A DNA stretch of 64,000 bases from Pseudomonadota bacterium (GCA_021845595.1 JAJZVV010000015.1:1-64000); one strand, 5' to 3'; shown: positions 26,804 to 35,802, counted from the stretch's first letter. Numbers and translations are program-made. Notes: generated by a model not told the origin, from the sequence alone.

Positions 26804-28002
26804 CCGCCGCTCCCCGCGGTGGCCGCGTCACCGAGCAGCGCACCCAGCACATAGTCGGTGTGCGCGCCCGCCGCCGGCCCGGTCCAGGCGACGACCTCCT
26901 CCGGGCGGTCCCCGTCGAAGCGCATCGCCGGGCCGGGATGCAGCGTCCGCCCGATCAGCGGGTCCTCGATCTCCAGCACCGCGCCGCGGGCGCGGAAATG
27001 CGGGTCGGCAACGCAGTCGGCGATGTCGTAGAGCCGCGAGGCCGGCACCTCGGCCTGCTCCAGCACCGCCTCCGCCGCGCGCGCGCTCCGCCCGCGGGTC
27101 CAGGCGCCGATCGCCGCGTCGAGCTCGGCGACATGGGCGCAGCGCCCGGCATTGGTGGCGAAGCGCGGGTCGGCGGCCAGGTCCTGGCGCCCGATCACCT
27201 TCATCAGACGCTGGAAGATAGGGTCGGAATTGCCTGCAACACATAGCCATTTTCCGTCGGCGCAGCGATACGTGTTGGTCGGCGCCGCCGACGCGATGGC
27301 CGCCCCCTGCGGCTGGCGGATGCGGCCATCGAGCGCGTATTCCGGCAGCATGCCCTCCATCAGACTGAAAATCGCGTCGACCAGGCTGACATCGATCACC
27401 CGCCCCTGCCCGGTGCCGGCGACGTCGCGCTGATAGACCGCGGCGAGAATGCCGAGCGCGGCATACATCCCGGCCAGATCGTCGCCGATGGAAATGCCGC
27501 AGCGCGGCGGCGGCAGCGTCGCCTCGTCGGGATAGGCGGTGAGATGGCGGATGCCGCCCATCGCCTCGCCGATGGCGCCGAAGGCGGGCTTGTCGCGATA
27601 GGGCCCGTCCTGGCCGTAGCCGGAGATGCGCGCGATCACCAGGCGCGGGTTGGCGGCGCGCAGCGCATCGGGGCCGAGACCGAATTTTTCGAGCTGTCCG
27701 GGGCGGAAATTCTCCACCACCACGTCCGCCCGGGCGGCGAGCCGCAGCGCGGTGGCGCGGTCGCGCTTGAGGTCGAGCGTCACCGACAGCTTGTTGCGGC
27801 CGTGGATGCTGAACCAGACCGCGTGCCCGTCCCGCTGCGCGCCCCAGCCGCGCACCGGGTCCCCGCCGGGCGGCTCGACCTTCACCACTTCGGCGCCGAG
27901 ATCGGCGAGCAGCCGGGTGCAGAACGGGGCGGCGACATAATGGCCGAGTTCGAGCACCTTCAGCCCGACGAGCGGGCCGCGGCGCGGGATCGGTGCGTCC
28001 AT
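26800..28002 (-). CDS. CaiB/BaiF family (class III) CoA-transferase
   Basis: This 400-residue protein transfers CoA between carboxylic acids. The N-terminus GLKVLELGHYVAAPFCTRLLADLGAEVVKVE, the ADVVVENFRPG segment and the catalytic Asp region around SIGDDLAGMYAALGILAA are all typical. The start at 28002 follows gggaga; the longer in-frame version adds non-conserved residues. The substrate is unknown. The CHAP lipoprotein gene appears translationally coupled to it. Confidence 0.93.
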   Translation of the reverse strand: MDAPIPRRGPLVGLKVLELGHYVAAPFCTRLLADLGAEVVKVEPPGGDPVRGWGAQRDGHAVWFSIHGRNKLSVTLDLKRDRATALRLAARADVVVENFRPGQLEKFGLGPDALRAANPRLVIARISGYGQDGPYRDKPAFGAIGEAMGGIRHLTAYPDEATLPPPRCGISIGDDLAGMYAALGILAAVYQRDVAGTGQGRVIDVSLVDAIFSLMEGMLPEYALDGRIRQPQGAAIASAAPTNTYRCADGKWLCVAGNSDPIFQRLMKVIGRQDLAADPRFATNAGRCAHVAELDAAIGAWTRGRSARAAEAVLEQAEVPASRLYDIADCVADPHFRARGAVLEIEDPLIGRTLHPGPAMRFDGDRPEEVVAWTGPAAGAHTDYVLGALLGDAATAGSGG

Positions 28003-28059
28003 CCGGTCTCTCCCTGCCCGCCGGGCCGCGACTCCGGTCCGCGGGCTAACCATCCATCA

Positions 28060-28207
28060 ATATGCACGGCGCAGACTATGCCATGGAGCCGGCATCGTCG
28101 CCGGCTTCACGTTTCCTCCCGGAAAAGCCTCGTCCGGCGGCACTGAGCCGCCGCGGCAGGCCACCTTGGACGGCGGTTCCTGCCGGGAGCCGCCGTTTTT
28201 TTGCTCC
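28060..28207 (+). ncRNA. Candidate leader RNA or small RNA ending in an intrinsic terminator
   Basis: The stretch between the divergent CoA-transferase and DUF302 genes is 346 bp. It contains a hairpin near 28086-28110 (gagccggc/gccggcttc), then a terminator at 28171-28202: a 10-bp stem (cggcggttcc with ggagccgccg), a 5-nt loop and seven Ts. No plus-strand gene lies upstream, so the terminator must end a leader or independent small RNA. The segment 28154-28160 (cggcagg) can pair with 28179-28185 (cctgccg), which would break the terminator. The 5' boundary is a guess and no known riboswitch class is recognised. Confidence 0.5.
28171..28202 (+). terminator. Intrinsic terminator upstream of DUF302 gene
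   Basis: The 10-bp GC-rich stem includes one G-T pair and is followed directly by seven Ts at 28196-28202. It is the clearest rho-independent terminator in the window. It lies 147 bp before the DUF302 start, so it would act as an attenuator if transcription begins further upstream. Confidence 0.85.
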
Positions 28208-28348
28208 CGCCCCGGCTTGCGGCAGTCCATCGCGTCGCAGCCTCCTCGCGCGCGCTGATCGACGCCACCTTGCTGGTCGGCTAGCATCGCAGCGGTCGCG
28301 GCCGGCCATGCGCGGCCGGCCCCTGAGGCAAGACGAGGAGCCCGGTCC

Positions 28349-28735
28349 GTGACCTATTATTTCGCCAAAACCCTGGCCATGCCGTTCGAACAGGCGGTCG
28401 CGCGCACCATCGAGGCGCTGAAGGCCGAGCAGTTCGGCCTGGTCTCCGAGATCGACATCGCGGCGACGCTGAAGGCGAAGATCGGTGTCGATTTCCGTCC
28501 CTATCGCATCCTCGGCGCCTGCAACCCCCGGCTCGCGCACCGGGCGCTGTCGGCGGAGGACAAGATCGGCACCATGCTGCCGTGCAACGTCATCGTCCAG
28601 GAAGTCGCGCCCGGCCGCACCGAGGTCGCCGCCGTCGACCCCGTCGCCTCGATGCAGGCGGTGGCCAATCCCGGCCTCGCCGACATCGCCGAGGACGTGC
28701 GGGGGCGGCTGAAGACGGTCATCGATTCGCTCTGA
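28349..28735 (+). CDS. DUF302 domain protein
   Basis: This 128-residue protein of the DUF302 family contains FRPYRILGACNPRLAHRAL and MLPCNVIVQEV, the most conserved parts. It starts at GTG 28349 after an aggag site. DUF302 proteins are small alpha/beta proteins of unknown biochemical role, often near redox or sulfur genes. It may be controlled by the terminator upstream and is followed 22 bp later by an SDR gene. Confidence 0.92.
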   Translation: MTYYFAKTLAMPFEQAVARTIEALKAEQFGLVSEIDIAATLKAKIGVDFRPYRILGACNPRLAHRALSAEDKIGTMLPCNVIVQEVAPGRTEVAAVDPVASMQAVANPGLADIAEDVRGRLKTVIDSL

Positions 28736-28757
28736 AACCCATCGCAGCACGCTGATC

Positions 28758-29669
28758 ATGAAGATTTTTATCACCGGCGCCAGCGGCTATATCGGCGGCT
28801 CCGTGGCGGTGCGGGCGCGGGCCGGCGGGCACGCGGTGCGCGGCCTGACGCGCGATCCCGCCAAGGCCGGCGCGCTCGCCCGGCTCGGCATCGAGCCGGT
28901 GATCGGCAGCCTCGACGACGCGCCCCTGCTCGCCGCCGAGGCGCGGGCGGCCGATGCGGTGATCAACGCCGCCGATTCGGACCATCGCGGCGCCGCCGAG
29001 GCCCTGATCGCGGCGCTGGCCGGCAGCGGCCGGGCGCTGATCCACACCTCCGGCAGCTCGATCATGGCCGACAGCGCCGCCGGCGAGGCCTCTGAGACGG
29101 TGTTCGAGGACAGCGTGTTCGACCTTCCGGGCACCTTCACCCCGGTCGCCGAAAAAGCGGCGCGGGTGGCGATCGACCGGCTGGTGCTGGACGCGGCCAG
29201 CCGCGGGGTGCGCGCTTCGGTGCTGTGCAACACGCTGATCTACGGCACCGGGCTCGGCGTCGCCGCCGACAGCGTGCAGGTGCCGACGCTGGCCGCCATC
29301 GCCCGCCGCCACGGCCGGCCGCGTCATGTCGGGCGCGGGCGCAACATCTGGTCGAACGTCCATATCGACGACGTCGCCGCGCTCTATCTCGCCGCGCTGG
29401 AGCGCGGTGCCGGCGGGTTCTTCTTCGTCGAGAGCGGCGAGGCCTCGTTCCACGACCTCACCGCCGCCCTCGGCGCCGCCCTCGGCCTGCCGCCGCCCGA
29501 GCCGTGGCCGATCGCCGAGGCGGTGGCCGAACTCGGCACCACGCGGGCGATGTTCAGCTATGGCTCGAACAGCCGGGTGCGCGGCCGGCGCGCGCGCGCC
29601 GAACTCGGCTTCGCCCCGGCCGCCGAACCGCTCGGCGCGTGGATCGCGCGCGCCTATGGCGCCGGGTGA
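28758..29669 (+). CDS. NAD-dependent epimerase/dehydratase family protein (extended SDR)
   Basis: This 303-residue protein begins with a Rossmann nucleotide-binding motif, FITGASGYIGGSV (GxxGxxG), followed by a basic residue in RGLTRDP that suggests NADP. IHTSGSSIMAD and NVHIDDVAALYLAALE are typical of extended SDR proteins. The canonical YxxxK active site is not obvious, which places it with atypical or NmrA-like members. Substrate unknown. Its last 16 bp overlap the convergent RidA gene. Confidence 0.87.
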   Translation: MKIFITGASGYIGGSVAVRARAGGHAVRGLTRDPAKAGALARLGIEPVIGSLDDAPLLAAEARAADAVINAADSDHRGAAEALIAALAGSGRALIHTSGSSIMADSAAGEASETVFEDSVFDLPGTFTPVAEKAARVAIDRLVLDAASRGVRASVLCNTLIYGTGLGVAADSVQVPTLAAIARRHGRPRHVGRGRNIWSNVHIDDVAALYLAALERGAGGFFFVESGEASFHDLTAALGAALGLPPPEPWPIAEAVAELGTTRAMFSYGSNSRVRGRRARAELGFAPAAEPLGAWIARAYGAG

Positions 29670-30061
29670 GCCGCCGCCGCGCCCGGCAGGCGCGCGGTGA
29701 CCTCGATCTCGATGCGCATCGCCGGGTCGGCGAGCCCGGCAACGATCATCGTCGCCGCCGGCCGCGCCGGGCCGAAGGCGGCGCGCAGCATGTCCAGAAC
29801 CAGCGGGAATTCCTCCGCCGCGCGCAGGATGTAGCGCACGCGGACGACGTCCGCGAACCCGGCCCCGGCCGCCTCCAGCGCGGTGCGGACATTGATCAGC
29901 GCCTGGCGGCACTGGGCGACGATTTCGGGTGCGATGGTCATGGCCGCGTAGTCGTAGCCGGTGGTGCCGGAGACGAAGACCCAGCCATCGACGGCGACGG
30001 CGCGGCTGAAGCCGATCTCGGTCTCGAACTGGCTGCCCGAGGTGATGTGCCGACGGGTCAT
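29654..30061 (-). CDS. RidA/YjgF family protein
   Basis: This 135-residue protein belongs to the Rid superfamily. FSRAVAVDGWVFVSGTTG and the C-terminal TARLPG segment are typical. The key arginine of imine-deaminating RidA would lie in DVVRVRYIL. Several Rid subfamilies do not deaminate reactive enamines, so the activity is uncertain. It is downstream of the enoyl-CoA hydratase with a 4-bp overlap. Confidence 0.9.
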   Translation of the reverse strand: MTRRHITSGSQFETEIGFSRAVAVDGWVFVSGTTGYDYAAMTIAPEIVAQCRQALINVRTALEAAGAGFADVVRVRYILRAAEEFPLVLDMLRAAFGPARPAATMIVAGLADPAMRIEIEVTARLPGAAAAHPAP

Positions 30062-30867
30062 GGCGCCGACCGGTACCAGGATGGCGCGCGCCCGGCGCGG
30101 AACGCGGCGGTGCCCTCGTGGCCCTCGGCGGACCCGCGCTGCATCCAGCTCTCGTGCGCCAGCATCGCCATGGCGCGCTCATCGAGGGTGAGGCCGTTGG
30201 CTTCGAGGAAGGAGCGCTTGGTCGCGGCGATGGCGCCGGGGGCCGAGCGCGCCAGCTCGTCGAGGATCGCCGCCAGCCGGGTCTCGATCTGCTCGGCGGC
30301 GATGACCTCGTGGATCAGGCCGATCCGCAACGCCTCGGCGGCGCCGAACCGCTCCCCGGTCAACGCATAGCGCCGGGTCTGGCGAAGCCCCATCGCGTGC
30401 ACCATGTGGGTGGAGATCGGGCTCGGTGCGACGCCGACCCGCACCTCGGTCAGGCCGAACAGAGCCGCCGGCGTCGCCAGCGCGATGTCGACACAGCAGA
30501 CGAGGCCGATACCGCCGCCGAAGCAGGCGCCATGAACCAATGCGATCGTAGGCTTGGGCAGTTCGTTGAGCCGCTGCATGGCGCGCGTCGTCGCCATCGA
30601 GGCGGCGAACGCCCGCTCGGGCGGATAGTCGGCGGCGCGGGCCAGCCAGTTGATGTCGGCGCCGGCCTGGAAATGCCGCCCGGCGCCGCGGATGACCACG
30701 GCGCGGACGCCGTCATCGCCGCCGAGCGCGCCGAGCCCCTCGATCAGCGCGGCCAGCATCGCTTCGTCGTAGGCGTTGCCGCGCGCCGGCCGGTTCAGCG
30801 TCACGGTTGCGACCCCGTTGGCGCCGTGCGAGACGAGCACCGGCGGATCGTCGTCCGTCACCGTCAT
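30058..30867 (-). CDS. Enoyl-CoA hydratase/isomerase family protein
   Basis: This crotonase-fold protein has 269 residues from the ATG at 30867, which follows an aggagg site. GAGRHFQAGADINWL forms the first oxyanion segment and KPTIALVHGACFGGGIGLVCCVDIALA the second with the GG dipeptide. A Glu equivalent to one catalytic residue is present in LTEVRVGVAPS. The exact CoA substrate is unknown. It is transcribed divergently from hprK. Confidence 0.93.
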   Translation of the reverse strand: MTVTDDDPPVLVSHGANGVATVTLNRPARGNAYDEAMLAALIEGLGALGGDDGVRAVVIRGAGRHFQAGADINWLARAADYPPERAFAASMATTRAMQRLNELPKPTIALVHGACFGGGIGLVCCVDIALATPAALFGLTEVRVGVAPSPISTHMVHAMGLRQTRRYALTGERFGAAEALRIGLIHEVIAAEQIETRLAAILDELARSAPGAIAATKRSFLEANGLTLDERAMAMLAHESWMQRGSAEGHEGTAAFRAGRAPSWYRSAP

Positions 30868-30985
30868 CGCAGCCTCCTGGCTTAGAGCCCCGACTTCACC
30901 GGATTTCGCACCGTACGCTCGCATGGGAACGATGCAACCACAAGACGCTTTCATCGGCGCACGGAACCGGCCAGAGTGCGCGCCC

Positions 30986-31423
30986 ATGCGGGGTAGACGC
31001 CAGATTCACGCCAGCTGCGTCGACCGGGATGGTGCCGGGGTGCTGCTGCTGGGGCAGCCCGGCGCGGGCAAGTCCGACCTGGCGCTGCGGCTTCTCGATC
31101 ACGGCTTCGCCCTGGTCGCGGACGATCAGGTGCTGATCGAGGATGGCGAGGCCGCGGCGCCGGCGGCGCTGGCCGGGCTGCTCGAGGTGCGCGGGCTCGG
31201 CCTCGTCCACCTGCCCTATCGCGAGCGCACCCGCCTGGCGCTGGCCGTGGCGCTGGACGGTGCGCCGCCGCCGCGGCTGCCGCCGCCGGAAACCGATCCC
31301 TGGTCGGGGCTGCCGCTGCTGCGGCTGGACCCGTTCGCCGCCTCCGCCCCGTCGCGAATCGCGCTGGCGCTGGACTGCGCGCTGGGGCGCCGGACCGCCG
31401 CGGCCGGCGGGTTCGCGCCATGA
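30986..31423 (+). CDS. hprK: HPr kinase/phosphorylase, short alphaproteobacterial form
   Basis: This 145-residue protein contains only the catalytic domain, as is usual in alphaproteobacteria. The Walker A motif is GQPGAGKSDLAL, followed by LVADDQVLI and the HprK signature LEVRGLGLVHLP. It phosphorylates Ser46 of HPr. The start at 30986 is typical (MRGRRQIHASCV); in-frame starts further upstream would run into the divergent enoyl-CoA hydratase gene. It leads the operon hprK-rapZ-EIIA-HPr-EI. Confidence 0.93.
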   Translation: MRGRRQIHASCVDRDGAGVLLLGQPGAGKSDLALRLLDHGFALVADDQVLIEDGEAAAPAALAGLLEVRGLGLVHLPYRERTRLALAVALDGAPPPRLPPPETDPWSGLPLLRLDPFAASAPSRIALALDCALGRRTAAAGGFAP

Positions 31424-32385
31424 CCCCGCGCCGGCGCATCGTGTTCGTCAGCGGCCTCTCGGGCGCCGGCCATTCCTCGATCCTGCGCGCGCTGGAGGAT
31501 CTCGGCTACGAGGCGATCGACAACGCGCCGCTGGCGATGCTGGACGAGATGATCGCGCGCGGCGAGGACAAGCTGGCCATCGGCGTCGATGCCCGCACCC
31601 GCGGCTTCGACGCCGCCACGGTGCTGGCGACGCTCGACCGGCTGCGCGCGGCGCCCGACCTTCGCCCGGAACTCGTCTTCGCCTGGGCCGACGAGCAGGC
31701 GCTGCTGCGCCGCTACACCGAGAGCCGGCGGCGCCACCCGATGGCGCCGGACAGCCGCGTCGCCGACGGCATCGCCGCCGAGATCGCGCTCACGGCCGAG
31801 CTGCGCCGGGCCGCGGACCTGCTGATCGACACCTCCGACCTGCCGCTCGGCGAACTGCGGCGGCTGATCGAGCAGTGCTTCGGCCCGGAGAGCGGCGACG
31901 CCGCCCGCGGCGGGCTGGTCGTCTCGCTGATCTCATTCGCCTATCCGGCGGGCTTGCCACGGGAGGCGGATCTGGTGCTGGATGCGCGCTTCCTGCGCAA
32001 CCCCCACTACGACCCGGCGCTGCGACCGCGCACCGGGCTGGAGCCGGAGGTCGGCGCCTACATCGAAGCGGACCGGGACTACGCCATCTTCTATGCACGC
32101 ATCGTCGAGCTGCTCATCCTGCTGCTGCCGCGGTTCGTGCAGGAAGGCAAGAAATACGCGACCATCGCGGTCGGCTGCACCGGCGGCCGGCACCGGTCCG
32201 TTCATCTTGTCGAGAGGCTTTCATCGTATCTTTCCGACGCGGGCTGGCGCGTGACACGGGCGCATCGTGAACTGGCCCGCGACGGGCAGGGGATGGCCCG
32301 TTCGGCCCCGCCGCTCGCCGGCCCGTTCGCGGCCGGCGCGTCCGGCGGGCCGTCCCCCTCCCCGCGTCAGGCACAGGAGGCCTGA
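31420..32385 (+). CDS. rapZ: RNase adapter protein RapZ
   Basis: This 321-residue protein of the RapZ/YvcJ family overlaps hprK by 4 bp. The N-terminal P-loop reads GLSGAGHSS, with His where Walker A Lys normally stands (alphaproteobacterial members often have Arg there). The C-terminal domain has the conserved SFAYPAGLPREADLVLDARFLRNPHY and GCTGGRHRSVHLVE. In E. coli RapZ steers RNase E to GlmZ sRNA; the alphaproteobacterial role is less clear but the link to the PTS is conserved. About 30 extra Pro/Ala-rich residues extend the C-terminus. Confidence 0.95.
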   Translation: MTPRRRIVFVSGLSGAGHSSILRALEDLGYEAIDNAPLAMLDEMIARGEDKLAIGVDARTRGFDAATVLATLDRLRAAPDLRPELVFAWADEQALLRRYTESRRRHPMAPDSRVADGIAAEIALTAELRRAADLLIDTSDLPLGELRRLIEQCFGPESGDAARGGLVVSLISFAYPAGLPREADLVLDARFLRNPHYDPALRPRTGLEPEVGAYIEADRDYAIFYARIVELLILLLPRFVQEGKKYATIAVGCTGGRHRSVHLVERLSSYLSDAGWRVTRAHRELARDGQGMARSAPPLAGPFAAGASGGPSPSPRQAQEA

Positions 32386-32394
32386 GACACACCC

Positions 32395-32817
32395 ATGATC
32401 GGCATGGTCCTGGTGACCCACGGGCGCCTGGCTGAGGAGCTCAGGCTGGCGATGGAGCACGTCGTCGGCGCCCAGAACAACGTCGCCACCGTCTGCATCG
32501 GGCCGGACGACGACATCGAGCGCCGGCGCGCGGACATCCAGCACTCCATCGAGTCGGTGGATCGCGGCGACGGCGTCGTCCTGCTGACCGACATGTTCGG
32601 CGGCACGCCGAGCAACCTCGCGATCTCGCTGATGGACCGCAAAGGGGTCGAGGTGATCGCCGGCGTCAATCTGCCGATGCTGGTCAAGATCGCCAAAGTG
32701 CGCGCCACCCAGCCGCTGTCCGAGGTGATCGAGTGCGCCCAGGCGGCGGGGCGCAAATACATCGCCGCCGCTTCCTCGGTGCTGAACGGGACCCGCCTGA
32801 ACGGCACCAGCGGATGA
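32395..32817 (+). CDS. PTS EIIA component, mannose family
   Basis: This 140-residue protein is related to the EIIA domain of the mannose-type PTS (ManX/EIIA4). The phosphorylated His is His9 in MVLVTHGRLAEEL. LLTDMFGGTPSNLAISLM and GVNLPML are also diagnostic. No EIIB, IIC or IID genes are present, so it acts as a regulatory phosphoacceptor rather than in sugar uptake, as in other alphaproteobacteria. Confidence 0.95.
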   Translation: MIGMVLVTHGRLAEELRLAMEHVVGAQNNVATVCIGPDDDIERRRADIQHSIESVDRGDGVVLLTDMFGGTPSNLAISLMDRKGVEVIAGVNLPMLVKIAKVRATQPLSEVIECAQAAGRKYIAAASSVLNGTRLNGTSG

Positions 32818-33137
32818 GCGGCGAGGCCGGCGGCGAGCCGCCGCCCGGTTCCGCGTCCAGCGCCACGGTGCTGACCCGCGCGGTCGTCATCTGCAACCGC
32901 CGCGGCCTGCATGCCCGCGCGGCGGCCAAGTTCGTCAGCGTCGCCGAACGATTCGACGCCGCCGTCGAGGTGATCAAGGACGGCACCGCGGTCCCGGCCC
33001 GCTCGATCATGGGCCTGATGATGCTCGGCGCCGGCCAGGGCAGCGCGCTCGAACTGCGCGCCGAGGGGTGGGACGCCAAGGAAGCCCTCGACGCTCTGGC
33101 CCAGCTGATCGAAGCTGGCTTCAATGAACAGGACTGA
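32814..33137 (+). CDS. Phosphocarrier protein HPr
   Basis: This 107-residue protein has about 17 extra N-terminal residues before the HPr fold. The His15 equivalent lies in NRRGLHARAAAKF and the Ser46 site in ARSIMGLMML, so both EI-dependent and HprK-dependent phosphorylation should occur. Its ATG overlaps the EIIA stop (ATGA), and the last 14 bp overlap the EI start. Confidence 0.95.
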   Translation: MSGEAGGEPPPGSASSATVLTRAVVICNRRGLHARAAAKFVSVAERFDAAVEVIKDGTAVPARSIMGLMMLGAGQGSALELRAEGWDAKEALDALAQLIEAGFNEQD

Positions 33138-35052
33138 CCCGCCCGCGCCGCGCTCCAGAAGCCGCACGCCGGCGCGGGCGGCAGACAAAGCCGCGGGTCC
33201 GGAACCGGCTCCCGCTGCGGCCGAGGCGCCGCCCGCGGGCGCGGCGCGGGCGGAGCAGGTGTTCACCGGCATCGCGGTGTCCGAAGGCATCGGCATCGGC
33301 CCCGTTTTCGGCGCCGCCGAACCGCCGCTGCAGACCAAGCGGCGCAAGATCCAGGCCGCCGACGCCGAGGGCGAGCGCAACCGGCTGGAGCGCGCCATCG
33401 CCAAGTCCCGCCACCAGCTCACCAAGCTGCGCGGCCGGCTGGCGGTGCTGCCGGAGGAGAGCCAGGCCGAGATCGGGCCGCTGATCGATGCCTATGGCCA
33501 GATGCTCGGCAGCTCGCGCCTGACCCAGGACATGCGGGCGCGCATCAGCAACGGGCTGGTCTCGGCCGAAACCGCCGTGTTCGACGCCTGCGAGGCGATC
33601 GCGCAGGCGATCCTCGGCGCCGAGGACGGCGCCAACGGCGAGGACGGCAACCACTCCAAGGAGGAGCGCGCCTCGCGCCGGCGCCGGGCGGAGGAGGTGC
33701 GCGAGATCGGCCGGCGGGTGCGGCGCAACCTGATGAACCAGCCGTTCCGCAGCTTCACCGGCCTGCCGGCCGGCGCGGTGCTGATCTGCGAATCGCTGCG
33801 CCCGGCGGACGCGGCGCTGCTCGACCCGTCGCGCCTGGTCGGGGTCGCCACCGACGAGGGCGGGCTCGAGGGCCACACCGCGATCATGCTGCGCGCCCTC
33901 GGCGTGCCCGCCGTGCTCGGCGCCGAGGGACTAGGCGAGGTGGCGCGGCCGGGCGATACCGCCATCGTCGACGGTCGCAGCGGCCAGGTCGTGCTCAATC
34001 CCGCCCCGGCCACGCTCGCCGCCGCCCGGCGCGGCGTGACCGCCTATGCCCGCGAGCGCCAGCGCCTGGCCCGCCTGCGCCGCCTTCCGGCCGAGACCGG
34101 CTGCGGGCAGCGGGTTGAATTGCAGGCGAATCTCGAAATTCCGGCGGAGCTGCCGCTGATCGCCCAGGCCGGCGCGCAGGGCATCGGCCTGCTGCGCAGC
34201 GAGTTCCTGTTCATGAACCGCGACAGCCTGCCCGACGAGGCCGCGCTGGCCGAGACCTATCGCGGCATCATCGAGGCGATGGCCGGCGACCCGGTGACCA
34301 TCCGCGTGCTCGACTGGTCGAGCGAGAAGGACATCGAGGCGCTCGGCGCCGCCGGGCTGGTGCCGGACTACCCCGACCTCAACCCCGCCTTCGGCCTGCG
34401 CGGCATCCGCCTGCTGCTGCGGCGGATCGACCTGTTCGAGCTGCAGCTCACCGCCATCCTGCGCGCCGCCATGGCCGGGCCGGTGCGCATCCTGCTGCCG
34501 ATGGTGACGACGGTGGGCGAGGTGCGGGCGGCGCGCGAGGTGCTGGAGCGGGTGCTGCGCCGCCTGCGCCGGCGCGGCGAGCGGCTGCCGGAGCCGCTGC
34601 CGGCGCTCGGCATCATGATCGAGACCCCGGGCGCGGCGCTGTCGGCGGACGCGCTGGCGCTGGAGGCGGATTTCTTCGCCATCGGCACCAACGACCTCGC
34701 CATGTACACCCTCGCCGTCGACCGCGCCGACGCCGATCTGGCCGATCTCTACGACCCGCTGCACCCGGCGGTGCTGCGGCTGGTGCAGTTCGCCACCGAG
34801 GCGGCGCTGCGCGTGCGCAAGCCGGTCTCGGTGTGCGGCGAGATCGCCGGCAACCCGGCGCTCACGCCGCTGCTGCTCGGCCTCGGGCTGCGCAGTTTCT
34901 CGATGAACGCGACTTCGGTGCCACGGGTGAAGCAGGCGGTGCGCGCGGTGGAGATCGATGCCTGCCTGCGCTTCGCCCACACCGTGATGCAGCAATCGGA
35001 CGCCCAGCGCATCCGCGACCTGATCGCCGGGTTCGATCCCGCGAGCGGCTAG
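33124..35052 (+). CDS. Phosphoenolpyruvate-protein phosphotransferase (PTS enzyme I)
   Basis: This 642-residue EI has an additional low-complexity Pro/Ala/Arg N-terminus (about 40 residues) before GIAVSEGIGIGPVF. The phosphorylated His is in GGLEGHTAIMLRALGVPAV, and the C-terminal PEP-binding domain has GLLRSEFLFM, IMIETPGAALSADAL and SVCGEIAGNP. No GAF domain precedes it, so it is EI rather than EINtr (PtsP). It overlaps the HPr gene by 14 bp, in another frame. Confidence 0.96.
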   Translation: MNRTDPPAPRSRSRTPARAADKAAGPEPAPAAAEAPPAGAARAEQVFTGIAVSEGIGIGPVFGAAEPPLQTKRRKIQAADAEGERNRLERAIAKSRHQLTKLRGRLAVLPEESQAEIGPLIDAYGQMLGSSRLTQDMRARISNGLVSAETAVFDACEAIAQAILGAEDGANGEDGNHSKEERASRRRRAEEVREIGRRVRRNLMNQPFRSFTGLPAGAVLICESLRPADAALLDPSRLVGVATDEGGLEGHTAIMLRALGVPAVLGAEGLGEVARPGDTAIVDGRSGQVVLNPAPATLAAARRGVTAYARERQRLARLRRLPAETGCGQRVELQANLEIPAELPLIAQAGAQGIGLLRSEFLFMNRDSLPDEAALAETYRGIIEAMAGDPVTIRVLDWSSEKDIEALGAAGLVPDYPDLNPAFGLRGIRLLLRRIDLFELQLTAILRAAMAGPVRILLPMVTTVGEVRAAREVLERVLRRLRRRGERLPEPLPALGIMIETPGAALSADALALEADFFAIGTNDLAMYTLAVDRADADLADLYDPLHPAVLRLVQFATEAALRVRKPVSVCGEIAGNPALTPLLLGLGLRSFSMNATSVPRVKQAVRAVEIDACLRFAHTVMQQSDAQRIRDLIAGFDPASG

Positions 35053-35094
35053 AAGATTCTCTTTTAGATCAATTCATTCCCTGAGAATGCCGAT

Positions 35095-35802
35095 CTAGTA
35101 TCTCATTTCCCGCCAGCGCCGCCAGCCGGCGGCGCGCAGCGCGCAGGCCGGGCAGTCGCCGCAGCCATGGCCCCAGTCGTGGCGGATGCCGCGCTCGCCG
35201 CGGTAGCAGCTGTGGGTCTGCTCGACGATGAGCCCGACCAGCGCCGCGCCGCCGAGCCGCTCGGCCATCGCCCAGGTCGCCGCCTTGTCGCGCCACATCA
35301 GCGGCATTTCCAGCACGAAGCGGCGCTGCATGCCGAGATTGAGCGCGACCTGCATCGCCTTGATGGTGTCGTCGCGGCAGTCCGGATAGCCGGAATAGTC
35401 GGTCTCGCACATGCCGCCGACGATGCGCCGCAGCCCGCGGCGGTAGGCGATGGCGGCGGCGCTGACCAGGAACTGCAGATTGCGCCCGGGCACGAAGGTG
35501 GTCGGCAGACCCTCCGCGCCGATGGCGATCTCGGCCTCGCTGGTCAGCGCGGTGGCGCCGACCGCGGCGATCGCGCCGGTGAGATCGACCATGTGGTCCG
35601 GCCCGAGCCGGTCGCCCCAGTCCGGCATGGCGGCGAGCGCGGCGCGCAGCGGCGCGCGGCAGTCCAGCTCGACCGCGTGGCGCTGGCCGTAGGCGAAGCC
35701 GACGGTCTCGACCCGGCGATGGCGCGCCAGCGCCCAGGCCAGGCAGGTGGTGGAATCCTGGCCGCCGGAGAACAGCACCAGCGCCGCGTCGTCATTCTCC
35801 AT
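35095..35802 (-). CDS. queC: 7-cyano-7-deazaguanine synthase
   Basis: This 235-residue protein makes preQ0 from 7-carboxy-7-deazaguanine, ATP and ammonia in the queuosine pathway. The PP-loop is [16 protein letters not shown] and the zinc site is built from Cys in SCYRGE and GCGDCPAC. No other queuosine gene lies nearby. It converges with the EI gene across a 42-bp AT-rich gap. Confidence 0.96.
   Translation of the reverse strand: MENDDAALVLFSGGQDSTTCLAWALARHRRVETVGFAYGQRHAVELDCRAPLRAALAAMPDWGDRLGPDHMVDLTGAIAAVGATALTSEAEIAIGAEGLPTTFVPGRNLQFLVSAAAIAYRRGLRRIVGGMCETDYSGYPDCRDDTIKAMQVALNLGMQRRFVLEMPLMWRDKAATWAMAERLGGAALVGLIVEQTHSCYRGERGIRHDWGHGCGDCPACALRAAGWRRWREMRY

Noticed and set aside
35053-35094. 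Intrinsic terminator between the EI gene and queC
   Set aside because: An attctc/gagaat inverted repeat exists, but the loop is long and the stem weak, so it is not listed as a feature.
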